Positions 15,723 through 25,294 of a stretch of 64,000 nt of DNA are shown here, piece after piece (position 1 is the first letter of the stretch; each line of letters opens with the position of its first letter). The stretch is from BRH-c25 sp035627615 (GTDB lineage Bacteria > Bacillota > Clostridia > Lutisporales > Lutisporaceae), in contig DASPLL010000045.1 of the NCBI GenBank assembly GCA_035627615.1, positions 62,001 to 126,000 of the forward strand, written 5' to 3'. A model generated the notes under the pieces. That model had not been told where the DNA came from and made no database searches. It was given only the letters and a program-made list of their open reading frames with translations. The translations under genes were made by a program, and so were the position numbers.

Positions 15723-16841
15723 ATGAATACCGAAAGATTGGTCAATGAATTCATTGAAATGGTAAAGGTCAGCAGCGTTTCCAAAAAGGAAGGCAGATTT
15801 GCTGCACTGCTTTCAGAAAAGCTCAAAGAGCTGGGTTTTGAAGTATATATAGACAATGCGAACAAGGAATCCGGCGGAGATACTGGAAATGTTCTGGGCA
15901 GGCTAAAAGGAACCCTTAATGCTCAACCGGTACTTTTATGCGCACATATGGATACAGTAGTACCTGGAGAAAACATCAAACCTGTGATCAGAGAAGGCGT
16001 CATATATAGCGACGGCACTACCATCCTTGGAGGCGACGACAAGGCCGGAATTGCAGCAATACTGGAAGCTGTAAGATACATAAAGGAAAACAGCATACCC
16101 CACGGTGATATAGAGGTTGCATTCACAATATGTGAAGAAAGCGGAATGGTAGGTGCTAAAAACATGGACTACAGCTGGCTCAAGTCAAAGCTCGCCTTTG
16201 TACTGGACAGCGGCGGAACTGTTGGGACAGTCATAACCCAAGCACCGGCACAGTTCAGGATATATACAACGATAAAAGGTAAAGCTGCCCATGCAGGTGT
16301 GGCTCCTGAAAACGGGATCAGTGCAATACAGGTAGCGGCAAAGGCTATCGGTAACATGACGCTTCTCCGTATCGATGAGGAGACTACGGCAAATGTAGGC
16401 AAGATAAACGGAGGCGAAGCTACCAACATAGTATGCGATAAGGTAGCAATTGAAATGGAAGCAAGAAGCCTGGTCAGAAGCAAGGTTGAAGCCCAGGCGG
16501 AGCATATGCTGGAATGCATTGAAAATGCCTGCAGGGATTATGGCGCAGAGCATGAGACAAAGCATTACCTGAACTATCCGGAGGTTAATCTTCCAAAAGA
16601 TTCAGAAGTTATAAGGCTGGCAGAAGCAGCAGCAAGAAAAATAGGACTTGAACCCTGCCTGAAGTCCACAGGCGGCGGCAGCGATACCAACATCATGAGC
16701 GGAAAAGGAATGCAGGCTGCCACTCTGGCAATAGGAATGACCAATGTTCATACTACTTCGGAATGCATAGCCGTCAGTGATATGGAAAAGGCAGCAGAAT
16801 TGGTTGCGACTATAATACAAACAGCCTCTCATCCTTCATAA
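15723..16841 (+). CDS. M20 family metallopeptidase, PepT-like
   Basis: This 372-residue cytoplasmic dizinc aminopeptidase probably removes N-terminal residues from short peptides. Metal and catalytic motifs are LLCAHMDTV near residue 75, GGDDKAG near 103, CEESG near 140, DSGG near 165 and NVHTTSE near 340. The insert dimerisation domain lies between about 180 and 290. The start has AGGAGGG nine bases upstream. The gene is monocistronic and its 3' end overlaps the convergent Nudix gene by 32 bases. Confidence 0.9.
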   Translation: MNTERLVNEFIEMVKVSSVSKKEGRFAALLSEKLKELGFEVYIDNANKESGGDTGNVLGRLKGTLNAQPVLLCAHMDTVVPGENIKPVIREGVIYSDGTTILGGDDKAGIAAILEAVRYIKENSIPHGDIEVAFTICEESGMVGAKNMDYSWLKSKLAFVLDSGGTVGTVITQAPAQFRIYTTIKGKAAHAGVAPENGISAIQVAAKAIGNMTLLRIDEETTANVGKINGGEATNIVCDKVAIEMEARSLVRSKVEAQAEHMLECIENACRDYGAEHETKHYLNYPEVNLPKDSEVIRLAEAAARKIGLEPCLKSTGGGSDTNIMSGKGMQAATLAIGMTNVHTTSECIAVSDMEKAAELVATIIQTASHPS

Positions 16842-17208
16842 GCTTTTCTACTATTGCCAGGTCTGCCGGAACAAAATCAAAGTTGGGAAGATCTTTTCTT
16901 TCAATCCATCTGAAATCATTGCATTCAAGGGTCTTCCCTTCACCTTTTCTTATTTTGCACAGGTAGCACAGAAGCAGTATGTCTTTTTCCTCATACTTGA
17001 ACTTTACTACCTTGTAGATATCTGCTACTTCTATTTCCATATCCAGTTCTTCTTTTATTTCTCTTATGATACAATCCTCCGGGTCTTCATCGGGTTCCAG
17101 CTTGCCGCCGGGGAACTCCCACCGGAGCTCCATGTGGGAGCCTGCCTGCCTCTGCGCGATCAGTACCTTCCCGTTCCTTACAATGGCTGCCGCCGTTACA
17201 ATAAACAT
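16810..17208 (-). CDS. Nudix hydrolase, MutT-like
   Basis: This 132-residue protein probably hydrolyses oxidised dGTP or related nucleotides. The Nudix box runs from GGKLEPDEDPED to REIKEEL near residues 34-56 and matches the family pattern, except that the late Gly is Asp (EELDM). The preceding ELRWEFPGGK is typical of MutT. A C-terminal FRWIERKDLP motif also fits MutT-type 8-oxo-dGTP diphosphatase, but the substrate is inferred. Confidence 0.85.
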   Translation of the reverse strand: MFIVTAAAIVRNGKVLIAQRQAGSHMELRWEFPGGKLEPDEDPEDCIIREIKEELDMEIEVADIYKVVKFKYEEKDILLLCYLCKIRKGEGKTLECNDFRWIERKDLPNFDFVPADLAIVEKLMKDERLFVL

Positions 17209-17309
17209 ACGTGCTCTCCTTTAACATAATATACAAGTAATATACTAAATATTATACTACAAACCGGCAGTAATTAATATTAATATAGAATAACCGCACT
17301 TCAAGCGGT

Positions 17310-17337
17310 TTGAAAATAATACTTTTTCTGGTATAAT
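17310..17337 (+). promoter_or_regulatory. promoter of MFS transporter gene
   Basis: TTGAAA at 17310-17315 and TATAAT at 17332-17337 are 16 bases apart. A small hairpin, AACCGC-ACTTCAA-GCGGTT, overlaps the -35 region at 17292-17310 and could be an operator. Confidence 0.65.
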
Positions 17338-17372
17338 CTATATAGTTTAACTGCGTTGGAGGAAGAATTACC

Positions 17373-18563
17373 ATGCGGAAAACAAACAATATATTAAGGC
17401 TGAAATTTGAAATGCTATACTTTTCTTTATTTGGCACCATGGCCTGCTACTATCCCTACCTGCCCTTGTACCTGGAGGACAGGAAGCTTTCATATACGCA
17501 GATAGGCATAGTGTTTGCACTTAATTCCCTGACCGGGATAATAGCACAACCTATATGGGGCTATGTTACCGATAAGCACCTGACCAAAAAGAAAACCCTA
17601 TTCATTGCTTCGATTTTCTGTACCGTACTGGCATTCAATTTCCTTGCTGTTCACAGTTTTTCATATATACTGGCCTCCATAGCCGTGCTGCTAGTATTCC
17701 AAAGCATCACCTCACCTATGCTGGATGCCTATAGCTATGAGGTTATAGACCGGACAAACTCCTTCAGCTACGGGCAGGTGCGCCTTATGGGCTCAGTAGG
17801 CTTCGCTCTGGTCTCACTGGCCTTGGGGAAAGTAATACAGCTTACTGATATAACCGCAAGCTTTATTGTATACTCAGTATTGTTCATGATAACCGCATAT
17901 CTTGTATGCGGCATAAAATCCGAAGGGAAATCCAGTATAAAACGTCCCAGCATAAAGGATGTACTGGATACAATGAAGCAACTCAAATTCATGATATTTG
18001 TATTCTCAGTGCTTCTGGCAAATATAGCCCTCGGCGCCAACAGCAGTTACATATCCGTGCTGGTGAAGGAAACAGGAGGAAATGTTGCGATACTCGGATT
18101 TGTGTGGTTTGTAATTGCCACAAGCGAAATTCCCGCTTTCTTTTTCGGAAGCCGCCTTCAGAGAAGATTCGGAGAGTTGAACATATATCTGTTTGCCGTA
18201 GGACTTTATATTCTTAGATTTTTCCTCTGCTCCATGGAGCAGAGCTACATGACGGTCATAGCAATACAGTTTATGCAGAGTGTGACCTTCCCCCTGTACC
18301 TTATGGGGGCTATGCAGTATCTCTATAAGATAGTGCCTGAGCATATCAAGGCCTCCGGTATAACCTTGCTCACCTCACTGGGCTTCGGACTTGGCAGCTT
18401 CATTGGCAACCTCTATGGCGGCATGCTGCTGGAAAGCCATGGAATATATTACCTGTACAGGACTTTATCAATATTCTGCATCTTATCCTTAATAGTGGGA
18501 ATATATCTGAAATTCATGGATAATAGAACAGTACGAAATGAAAGAGTCTATTCAATCGAATAG
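17373..18563 (+). CDS. MFS transporter, 12 TM, LacY/nucleoside-symporter-like
   Basis: This 396-residue integral membrane protein has about twelve hydrophobic helices. The N-terminal segment YYPYLPLYLEDRKLSYTQIG and the loop GYVTDKHLTKKK between helices 2 and 3 are characteristic of the MFS_1-like (PPP/NHS-like) group. The substrate is unknown. The start ATG follows GGAGGA by about nine bases. The 3' end of the gene forms the first arm of its terminator. Confidence 0.85.
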   Translation: MRKTNNILRLKFEMLYFSLFGTMACYYPYLPLYLEDRKLSYTQIGIVFALNSLTGIIAQPIWGYVTDKHLTKKKTLFIASIFCTVLAFNFLAVHSFSYILASIAVLLVFQSITSPMLDAYSYEVIDRTNSFSYGQVRLMGSVGFALVSLALGKVIQLTDITASFIVYSVLFMITAYLVCGIKSEGKSSIKRPSIKDVLDTMKQLKFMIFVFSVLLANIALGANSSYISVLVKETGGNVAILGFVWFVIATSEIPAFFFGSRLQRRFGELNIYLFAVGLYILRFFLCSMEQSYMTVIAIQFMQSVTFPLYLMGAMQYLYKIVPEHIKASGITLLTSLGFGLGSFIGNLYGGMLLESHGIYYLYRTLSIFCILSLIVGIYLKFMDNRTVRNERVYSIE

Positions 18564-18573
18564 ACTCTTTTAT
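18541..18573. terminator. bidirectional terminator overlapping end of MFS gene
   Basis: AAAGAGTCTATTC and GAATAGACTCTTT form a perfect 13-bp stem with loop AATC, followed by TTTTATT. The MFS stop codon lies inside the second arm. Confidence 0.9.
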
Positions 18574-18584
18574 TCTCGTATCCC

Positions 18585-18657
18585 GGAACACATGCAATGC
18601 GTTCCCTACACTTCGGAATCTAGAACTCCGTACGGGCGATTCATGAATCGCCCCTAC
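18585..18657 (-). repeat. cluster of REP-like GTAG hairpins
   Basis: On the minus strand there are three units in tandem. GTAG plus GGGCGATTCATGAATCGCCC (perfect 20-base palindrome) is at 18657-18634. GTAC plus GGAGTTCTAGATTCC (imperfect) is at about 18633-18615. GTAG plus GGAACGCATTGCATGTGTTCC (9-bp stem) is at 18609-18585. The TAG of the first unit is the stop codon of pckA. Confidence 0.75.
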
Positions 18658-20210
18658 TTTACTGCCGGACCTGCGTTTACAATGGCTTCAGAAACACCTT
18701 TGAATTTCTGGAAGTTTGCATTAAAATCTTTAGCAAGTTTAACTGCTGTTTTTTCATATGACCCTTTATCCTGCCATACATTCACAGGCTTCAATACCTC
18801 GGCCGGCACTCCCGGGCATTCGGTAGGAATTGCAACTCCGAATATCGGGTCCACTTCATATTCAGCATTGTCAAATTTTCCACTGATTGCGGAATTTACC
18901 ATAGCTCTTGTATAGGACAGCTTCATACGCTTGCCGACGCCGTAAGAGCCTCCGCTCCAGCCGGTGTTTACAAGGAATACCCTCGCATTGTTCTCATCGA
19001 TCTTCTTGCCAAGCAGCTCTGCATATACCTGGGGTTTCATCGGCATGAACGGCGCTCCGAAGCAAGTGGAGAATGTGGCTGTAGGCTCTACGATACCTCT
19101 TTCTGTTCCCGCCAGCTTACTGGTGTACCCTGACATGAAGTGGTACATGGCCTGCTCCTTTGAAAGCTTTGAAATAGGAGGCAGTACCCCTGTGGCGTCA
19201 GCTGTAAGGAATACTATTGTGGAAGGGTTTCCACCCAGGCCTTCTTCAACTGCATTATCTATATAAGTTACAGGATATCCTGCACGTGTGTTCTCAGTGA
19301 ACTGCTCACTGTCATAATCCGGAATACCTGTCTCCGGATCCAGGACTACGTTTTCCACTACAGCACCAAATCTGATAGCATTCCATATCTGAGGTTCATT
19401 TTCTTTAGAAAGCCTGATACACTTAGCATAGCAGCCTCCCTCAAAGTTGAAAACTCCATCATTTGTCCAGCCGTGCTCATCGTCACCTATGAGACTTCTC
19501 CCCTTATCAGCGGACAAGGTAGTCTTTCCTGTGCCCGACAGTCCGAAGAACAAAGCCACATCACCGGCTTCTCCGATGTTTGCGGAACAATGCATCGGCA
19601 TAACGCCCTTTTGCGGAAGCAGGAAGTTCATTACTGTGAATATGGATTTCTTTATCTCTCCGCAGTACATGGAACCGCCAATCAAGACAATTTTCTTTGA
19701 AAAACTCAATATTATGAAAGCCTCAGAATTCGTACCGTCTGCAGCGGCATCTGCATGACAGCCCGGCGCGGCTATAACGGTGTACTCAGGCTCAAAGCCC
19801 TCCAGTTCTCCTTCCTTCGGCTTTATCAAAAGCTGCTGGGCAAAAAGATTCTGGGAAGCAAATTCATTTATTACTCTTATAGGCATCCTATAATTCCTGT
19901 CTGCCCCTACAAAACCGTCAAATACATAAAGCTCTTTGTCCTTTATGTAGCTCTGCATCTTATTGTACAAATTTTCAAATCTCTCACTACTGATTGGTAC
20001 ATTGATCTTGCCCCAGTCAACTTTATCGTGTATGCCGGGCTCGTCTACTATGAACCTGTCTCCAGGTGATCTTCCTGTGTACTTGCCCGTATTGATGCTC
20101 AGTGCTCCTGTGTCGGTAAGAACAGCACCTTCTTTTTTCAATGCAGCTTCTACAAGCTTACCAATAGTAAGATTACGGTGCACCCCGGCACCCAGCTTAT
20201 CCAATTTCAC
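18654..20210 (-). CDS. pckA: phosphoenolpyruvate carboxykinase (ATP)
   Basis: This enzyme interconverts oxaloacetate and phosphoenolpyruvate with ATP. The 518-residue protein has the P-loop GLSGTGKT at 223-230, the kinase-2 motif LIGDDEHGW near 240-248 and the ATP-PCK signature region around NFEGGCYAK. The start is GTG at 20210 with GGGGGTG eight bases upstream. The final codons run directly into a REP-like element that provides the TAG. A TATAAT sits at about 20272-20277 with no clear -35. Confidence 0.95.
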   Translation of the reverse strand: MKLDKLGAGVHRNLTIGKLVEAALKKEGAVLTDTGALSINTGKYTGRSPGDRFIVDEPGIHDKVDWGKINVPISSERFENLYNKMQSYIKDKELYVFDGFVGADRNYRMPIRVINEFASQNLFAQQLLIKPKEGELEGFEPEYTVIAAPGCHADAAADGTNSEAFIILSFSKKIVLIGGSMYCGEIKKSIFTVMNFLLPQKGVMPMHCSANIGEAGDVALFFGLSGTGKTTLSADKGRSLIGDDEHGWTNDGVFNFEGGCYAKCIRLSKENEPQIWNAIRFGAVVENVVLDPETGIPDYDSEQFTENTRAGYPVTYIDNAVEEGLGGNPSTIVFLTADATGVLPPISKLSKEQAMYHFMSGYTSKLAGTERGIVEPTATFSTCFGAPFMPMKPQVYAELLGKKIDENNARVFLVNTGWSGGSYGVGKRMKLSYTRAMVNSAISGKFDNAEYEVDPIFGVAIPTECPGVPAEVLKPVNVWQDKGSYEKTAVKLAKDFNANFQKFKGVSEAIVNAGPAVK

Positions 20211-20369
20211 AATGACACCCCCATGTTTTTATATATAAATTTATAGATCATATATATATATTTTACAGAATCTATTATATAACATAGTAATGCATTGTGC
20301 TATTAATTTCATAAATATTTCATATTTGTGCGACACATATCCTGATGTTTTTACATTTTTGGACAATAT

Positions 20370-21443
20370 TTACGTATTATCCATTTCTTCTCCTAAGATT
20401 CTCAAAATTATATCATTTGAATTCCTGTCTTTTACTGCCAGCCTGAAGTGGAATTGTGAAAGCCCATTAAAGCCTTCCGCAGTTCTTATCAAAACTCCAT
20501 GCTCCGCCATATTCTCTTTGAGCTGCGCAGCAGTCATATTCCCGTCTTCAATTCTGAGCAGGTGGAAGTTGGCAGTCGAAGGGTATATCTTCAATTTTTC
20601 AAAGCGTCCGAGCTCCTCAAAAAAATATTTTCTCTCAGTTTTTATCCAGCATCTAGTGTTATTTATGTATTTGCGGTCCTCAAACACGCTGCATGCTGCA
20701 ATAACAGCCGCAGAGTTCAGATTCCAGGGCTCCATCAGCTCCCTTACGGCTTTGATAGCTGCCGTATCAGCTGTAACTGCATAGCCTAGCCTTATTCCCG
20801 GCATTCCGAAAAACTTGGTGGCTGCTCTGATTATAGTTGTATTGGTGAACTCTTCCACAGAATCAACCATACTGTTCTCAGGGTAGCTGTCTGTAAATTC
20901 AATAAATGCTTCATCTATAACAAGCTTACAATCCAGTTTCAGAAGCACCGCAGCCAGGTATTTCATGGCTTCCTTGCCTATAAGTGTTCCTGTTGGATTA
21001 TTGGGATTGCAGATTACCACCAGGGAATGGGGTTTTATGCCGCTGATCAGCATTTCTACATCAACTGCATTAAAATCCGCATCAAATGCCGGTATATCAC
21101 AGAATTCAACTCCGGCTGCTTCCGCAGCCCTGCCATACTCAGAAAAAGTGGGTCTGAGGCATATAACACGCTCTGCTCTGGAGGAGGCCACCAGTTTGTA
21201 GATAAGCTCCACCGCGCCGTTTCCCGGTATAATATATCCGGTATCGCATATATTGAGATACTCAGCTATCCGCTTTCTTACCTCCAGGTAATCAATATCC
21301 GGATACCTGGTGAAATCCGAAAGTCTGAGAAGCAGCAATTCCCTGAAGCTATCCGGTATGCCCAGTGGATTTATATTAGAGCTGAAATCCAATAAATCCC
21401 CCCGGTAGCTATAAATGTCCCCTCCATGGAAATTCATCTCCAT
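20370..21443 (-). CDS. cobD: threonine-phosphate decarboxylase
   Basis: This 357-residue PLP enzyme makes (R)-1-aminopropan-2-ol phosphate for the cobalamin nucleotide loop. HGGDIYSYRG near residue 7, SSNINPLG and CNPNNPTGTL are CobD features, and ATKFFGMPGIRLGY contains the PLP lysine near residue 215. It overlaps cbiB by 10 bases. Histidinol-phosphate aminotransferase is the near relative, but the cob context and the N-terminal HGG segment favour CobD. Confidence 0.92.
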   Translation of the reverse strand: MEMNFHGGDIYSYRGDLLDFSSNINPLGIPDSFRELLLLRLSDFTRYPDIDYLEVRKRIAEYLNICDTGYIIPGNGAVELIYKLVASSRAERVICLRPTFSEYGRAAEAAGVEFCDIPAFDADFNAVDVEMLISGIKPHSLVVICNPNNPTGTLIGKEAMKYLAAVLLKLDCKLVIDEAFIEFTDSYPENSMVDSVEEFTNTTIIRAATKFFGMPGIRLGYAVTADTAAIKAVRELMEPWNLNSAAVIAACSVFEDRKYINNTRCWIKTERKYFFEELGRFEKLKIYPSTANFHLLRIEDGNMTAAQLKENMAEHGVLIRTAEGFNGLSQFHFRLAVKDRNSNDIILRILGEEMDNT

Positions 21444-22384
21444 CCCTCCTGGTTTAATACTATGGAAAACAGTATAAGTGCAAGTATAGAAGAGATATAC
21501 ATAAGCCCGATAGCTGTCTTTATATCCTTCCTCACAAGAGGGCGCAGCGGGTCCCCGATCGTAGGCTTCTCCACAGGCTTTCCGAAGTAATGGTTCGTCC
21601 CTCCCAGCTGTACCCCAAGTGCTCCCGCCACCGCCGACTCGGGAAAGCCGCTGTTGGGGCTGCTGTGGTTTCTGCTGTCCCTTAGAAGAGTACGCAGGCT
21701 ACTTTTGTAGTCCAACCCCATGAGCAATGAGGCAAGTACTATGAGTATACCGGTGATTCTCGCCGGAATGTAGTTTGCTGCATCGTCAAAAAGGGCTGCT
21801 GCCCTCCCGAAATGCAGGTATCTCTCATTTTTATAGCCTATCATTGAATCCAGTGTATTGACAGCCTTGTATGCCATGGCTAAAGGGGCGCCCCCAATAA
21901 ACATGTAGAAAAGCGGAGCGATCACTCCATCCGAGGTATTCTCCGCTATAGTTTCAACTGCTCCTCTTGTGACTCCGCTCTCATTCAGGCTGTCAGTATC
22001 TCTTCCCACTACCATGGACAGCAGCTTCCTGCCCTTATCAAGCCCCTCCTCCTTCAAAGCAAGGTATATCCTTCTCCCCTCATCAGACAGGCAGCGGGCT
22101 GCAATACAGGTATACAAAAGCAATATGTTCAGGACATGGTAAAGATATGGGCTTATCCATCCCGCAAGCTTCAAGGTGTACCAGGACGAAAGGAAAGCAA
22201 GCCCGACAGTAGTTATCAGCAGTAGTACTCCTGCTGCTTTTAAGGCAGGCTCTGATTTTGAGGCTTTTATTGCATGCTTTTCAAAAAAACTTATATAAGC
22301 TCCTATAAGCCTCACAGGATGAGGCCATGAGGCTGGATCGCCAATAAGAAAGTCAGCCAGGAAGGCTGCATAAATACTAAGCAT
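21434..22384 (-). CDS. cbiB: adenosylcobinamide-phosphate synthase
   Basis: This 316-residue membrane protein attaches aminopropanol phosphate to adenosylcobyric acid. ADFLIGDPASWPHPVRLIG near the N-terminus is the CbiB/CobD signature, and several hydrophobic helices follow. ATG at 22384 is chosen: GGAGGCGGGAG lies just upstream and the overlap with cobQ shrinks to eight bases. A longer frame from 22426 adds residues unlike the family. Confidence 0.93.
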   Translation of the reverse strand: MLSIYAAFLADFLIGDPASWPHPVRLIGAYISFFEKHAIKASKSEPALKAAGVLLLITTVGLAFLSSWYTLKLAGWISPYLYHVLNILLLYTCIAARCLSDEGRRIYLALKEEGLDKGRKLLSMVVGRDTDSLNESGVTRGAVETIAENTSDGVIAPLFYMFIGGAPLAMAYKAVNTLDSMIGYKNERYLHFGRAAALFDDAANYIPARITGILIVLASLLMGLDYKSSLRTLLRDSRNHSSPNSGFPESAVAGALGVQLGGTNHYFGKPVEKPTIGDPLRPLVRKDIKTAIGLMYISSILALILFSIVLNQEGWR

Positions 22385-23900
22385 CCACTCCCGCCTCCAG
22401 TATCTCATACAGCTTTTCCATGTCAAGATTATCCCTTACAAGGGATGCAAGCCTGTCGTACTGTTTCTCCTTGTAATCCCAATAATCAGCAGCAGTATTT
22501 ACCAGAGGGATCAGCCCTTTTCTTTCCCTGACCAGATTCAGGAAGCTTCTGGTAAAGGAGGAGCTGTCAAATATCCCATGGATATATGTCCCGAATACCG
22601 TGCGTTCTTCATTCATGATCCCGTCCTGGGCAGTCACCCCTTTACCACCTCTTTCATAAATAGTGATAAATGGATGTCCTTCTCCTTCCTTCAAGGTTTC
22701 TCCCATATGTATCTCATAGCCCCTGATCACAGAACCGGACAAATTGTCCCTTCCCCGCGAGAGTGTCGTAAGCTTGTTCTGTCTGAACTCCGTCACCGTA
22801 TCAAGGAGTCCCAGACCCTCCGAGAATTCATTCTCGGATTCGGCCCCCAGGCTGTCCAGTATTTCCTTCCCCAGCATCTGGTATCCGCCGCAGATTCCAA
22901 ATATTACACTGCCTTTTTCATGGCACTTCAATATCTTCCTGTCCATTCCGGCTACCTTAAGGGCTTGCATATCGTGTATGGTATTTTTGCTGCCGGGGAG
23001 TATTATAACATCAGGATTCCCAAGCTCGCTGTCTATCTCTACAAACCTCAGGGACACATCCTCATGAAGTCTCAGGGCATTGAAATCCGTATGGTTTGAC
23101 ATATACGGCAGCCTTATTACCGCAATATCCAGATCTCCATCCCTGCTTGCCCCGGATCTCAGCCATTCGGAAACACTGTCCTCGTCTTCTATGTTCATAC
23201 TGAAATATGGGATAACTCCAAGCACAGGCACCTTTATTATTTCCTCCAGCTGCTTTAGCCCTGGCTTCAATATTTCCAAGCTTCCTCTGAATTTATTTAT
23301 TATCACTCCCTTGACAAGCCTTCTCTCTTCTTCGCTGAGAAGCAGCATCGTACCTGCAAGTGAGGCAAAAACTCCTCCTCTGTCTATGTCTCCTACCAAA
23401 AGCACCGGAGCTTTTGCTATTCTTGCCATACCCATATTGACAAAATCCTCATGGTTGAGGTTTATTTCGGCAGGACTTCCTGCGCCCTCTAAGACAACAA
23501 TATCACTGCTATCCTCCAGACGCTGATAAATCTCAGTGATCCTCCCCTTAAGCTGGGGCTTGAAGTCAAAGTATTCCACAGCATCCATATCTGCAAAGAC
23601 ACTGCCTTCTATTATCACCTGGGATTTCCTGTCCGAAGTGGGCTTCAGGAGTATTGGGTTCATGGCAGAATTGGGCCGCTTGCCGCAGGCCTCTGCCTGC
23701 ATCACCTGCGCCCTCCCCATTTCATGCCCTTCAGGAGTTATATATGAATTCAACGACATATTCTGCGATTTGAAAGGATTCACATTATACCCATCCTTGG
23801 TAAGTATCCTGCAGATTGCCGTACACATCAGGCTTTTTCCTACTGAGGATGCGGTTCCCTGTATCATTAAGCTTCTTGTCTTAAAATTTCTTTTCATCAT
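22377..23900 (-). CDS. cobQ: cobyric acid synthase
   Basis: This glutamine-dependent enzyme amidates four side chains of adenosylcobyrinic acid a,c-diamide. The 507-residue protein has the P-loop-like QGTASSVGKS at the N-terminus and a class I glutamine amidotransferase domain with IFGICGGYQMLG (nucleophile Cys) near residue 330. ATG at 23900 is chosen because AAAGGA lies six bases upstream; GTG at 23927 has no ribosome site. Confidence 0.95.
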   Translation of the reverse strand: MMKRNFKTRSLMIQGTASSVGKSLMCTAICRILTKDGYNVNPFKSQNMSLNSYITPEGHEMGRAQVMQAEACGKRPNSAMNPILLKPTSDRKSQVIIEGSVFADMDAVEYFDFKPQLKGRITEIYQRLEDSSDIVVLEGAGSPAEINLNHEDFVNMGMARIAKAPVLLVGDIDRGGVFASLAGTMLLLSEEERRLVKGVIINKFRGSLEILKPGLKQLEEIIKVPVLGVIPYFSMNIEDEDSVSEWLRSGASRDGDLDIAVIRLPYMSNHTDFNALRLHEDVSLRFVEIDSELGNPDVIILPGSKNTIHDMQALKVAGMDRKILKCHEKGSVIFGICGGYQMLGKEILDSLGAESENEFSEGLGLLDTVTEFRQNKLTTLSRGRDNLSGSVIRGYEIHMGETLKEGEGHPFITIYERGGKGVTAQDGIMNEERTVFGTYIHGIFDSSSFTRSFLNLVRERKGLIPLVNTAADYWDYKEKQYDRLASLVRDNLDMEKLYEILEAGVDA

Positions 23901-23916
23901 AATATTTCCTTTCAGA

Positions 23917-24528
23917 TTACCTTCCACAGTTTATTTTCCTGATGATGCAATGTCCTGCAGCATCTATCTCATAATGGCTGTATCTCCCCTGTTCTGCTGT
24001 AAAGCTCCAATAGGCTTCCTCGGAGAGTCCCATAAGCACCATGGGTATTATCCTCATAACACCCTGGTGTGATACAATAAGTAGCCTTTTTCCTCTATAA
24101 TCCTTCAGCACATCCTCAATGCAGCTTTTTACACGGCTGTATATCTGATTAAAGCTCTCTCCGCCGGGAGGAGCCGTATTCTTCCAATCGCTGCCCCATT
24201 TCTCCCAGGCATCCTTGTGCTTTTCCATGACCTCGTTGTAATGCAGGCCTTCCCATTCTCCAAAATTCAACTCCCTCAACCTGTCATCCTTAATTATTTC
24301 CTCAGGAGTAAAACCGCTTACAATAGCCGAGGTCAGAACAGCTCTTGCCAGGCTGCTTGAGATTACGGCATCAAAGGTCACATTTTGAAGTATATCCGCC
24401 AGATCCGACCCCTGCGTGATTCCCTTTTCACTCAAGCTGCAGTCAGTCCAGCCGTAGTATACACCCGCAGTGTTCAGTTCAGTCTCTCCATGCCTTACAA
24501 GATATAACCCGGTAATATCGTTTTTCAT
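23917..24528 (-). CDS. cobC: alpha-ribazole phosphatase (histidine phosphatase)
   Basis: This 203-residue phosphoglycerate-mutase-fold enzyme removes phosphate from alpha-ribazole 5'-phosphate or cobalamin phosphate. The motif LYLVRHGETELN carries the phosphorylated His. LRELNFGEWEG and VSHQGVMRI are the other family motifs. The assignment to CobC rests on its position between cobS and cobQ. It overlaps cobS by four bases. Confidence 0.88.
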   Translation of the reverse strand: MKNDITGLYLVRHGETELNTAGVYYGWTDCSLSEKGITQGSDLADILQNVTFDAVISSSLARAVLTSAIVSGFTPEEIIKDDRLRELNFGEWEGLHYNEVMEKHKDAWEKWGSDWKNTAPPGGESFNQIYSRVKSCIEDVLKDYRGKRLLIVSHQGVMRIIPMVLMGLSEEAYWSFTAEQGRYSHYEIDAAGHCIIRKINCGR

Positions 24529-25277
24529 ATGATCCCCCTTCCTGCCATAACTGCCGTTATCAATATGAAAAACACCTCAAGCAGCTCGTTGGCAGCTCCG
24601 AGGGTATCCCCTGTCATGCCCTGCAGCTTTGAATATATGAAGCTCCTGTAGATGAAACATACTGCCGCACAGACTGCGAAGGCTGCAACACCCCATATAC
24701 CGGCGAAGCCCGTTATTATACCCAGACCAATTACAGTTGCCAGAAGCGTTGCACCCACTGTCTGTTTTTCAAGATACAAGCCCCCAAGTCCCAGCCCTGA
24801 CCTGGCATATACCGAAGTCTTCATCAGCAGGACTACAAGTGTCTTTGCCGCTACGGTCGACAGGAGCACTGCAAGATAAAGTCCCCTTCCGCTAAGCTGG
24901 GAAAGCAGCACAAGCTTCAGCAGATAATCAAATATAATGGCTATCGTACCATTAGTACCTATCCTGCTGTCCCTCATTATTTCAAGCATCCTGTCCCTGC
25001 CCCGGGAGGAAAAAATCCCGTCACAGGTATCTGCAAGACCATCCACATGAAGTCCTCCTGTAATTGCGGTCCCTGCAAGCAGACAGCAGATAAGGGGGAA
25101 TAATCCTCCCAGAATTCTGGAGGCTACAGCCAGTACAATAAGGTTAAAAGCGCCAATTATCAGCCCTACCACCGGAAAGTATACAACTCCCTTTGCGAAA
25201 TCCTCCTCTGTTGCATGGAGGTCGGAATTTACAGGTATCCTGGTCAGGAACTGCAGTGTAAGTATAAAAATTCTCAT
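24525..25277 (-). CDS. cobS: adenosylcobinamide-GDP ribazoletransferase (cobalamin synthase)
   Basis: This 250-residue integral membrane enzyme joins AdoCbi-GDP with alpha-ribazole phosphate. The motif GGLHVDGLADTCDGIFSS near residues 92-110 is diagnostic, with five or six hydrophobic helices around it. TRIPV near the N-terminus is also conserved. It is placed 17 bases after cobU. Confidence 0.95.
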   Translation of the reverse strand: MRIFILTLQFLTRIPVNSDLHATEEDFAKGVVYFPVVGLIIGAFNLIVLAVASRILGGLFPLICCLLAGTAITGGLHVDGLADTCDGIFSSRGRDRMLEIMRDSRIGTNGTIAIIFDYLLKLVLLSQLSGRGLYLAVLLSTVAAKTLVVLLMKTSVYARSGLGLGGLYLEKQTVGATLLATVIGLGIITGFAGIWGVAAFAVCAAVCFIYRSFIYSKLQGMTGDTLGAANELLEVFFILITAVMAGRGII

Positions 25278-25294
25278 TTTTTCATTCTCCCGTA

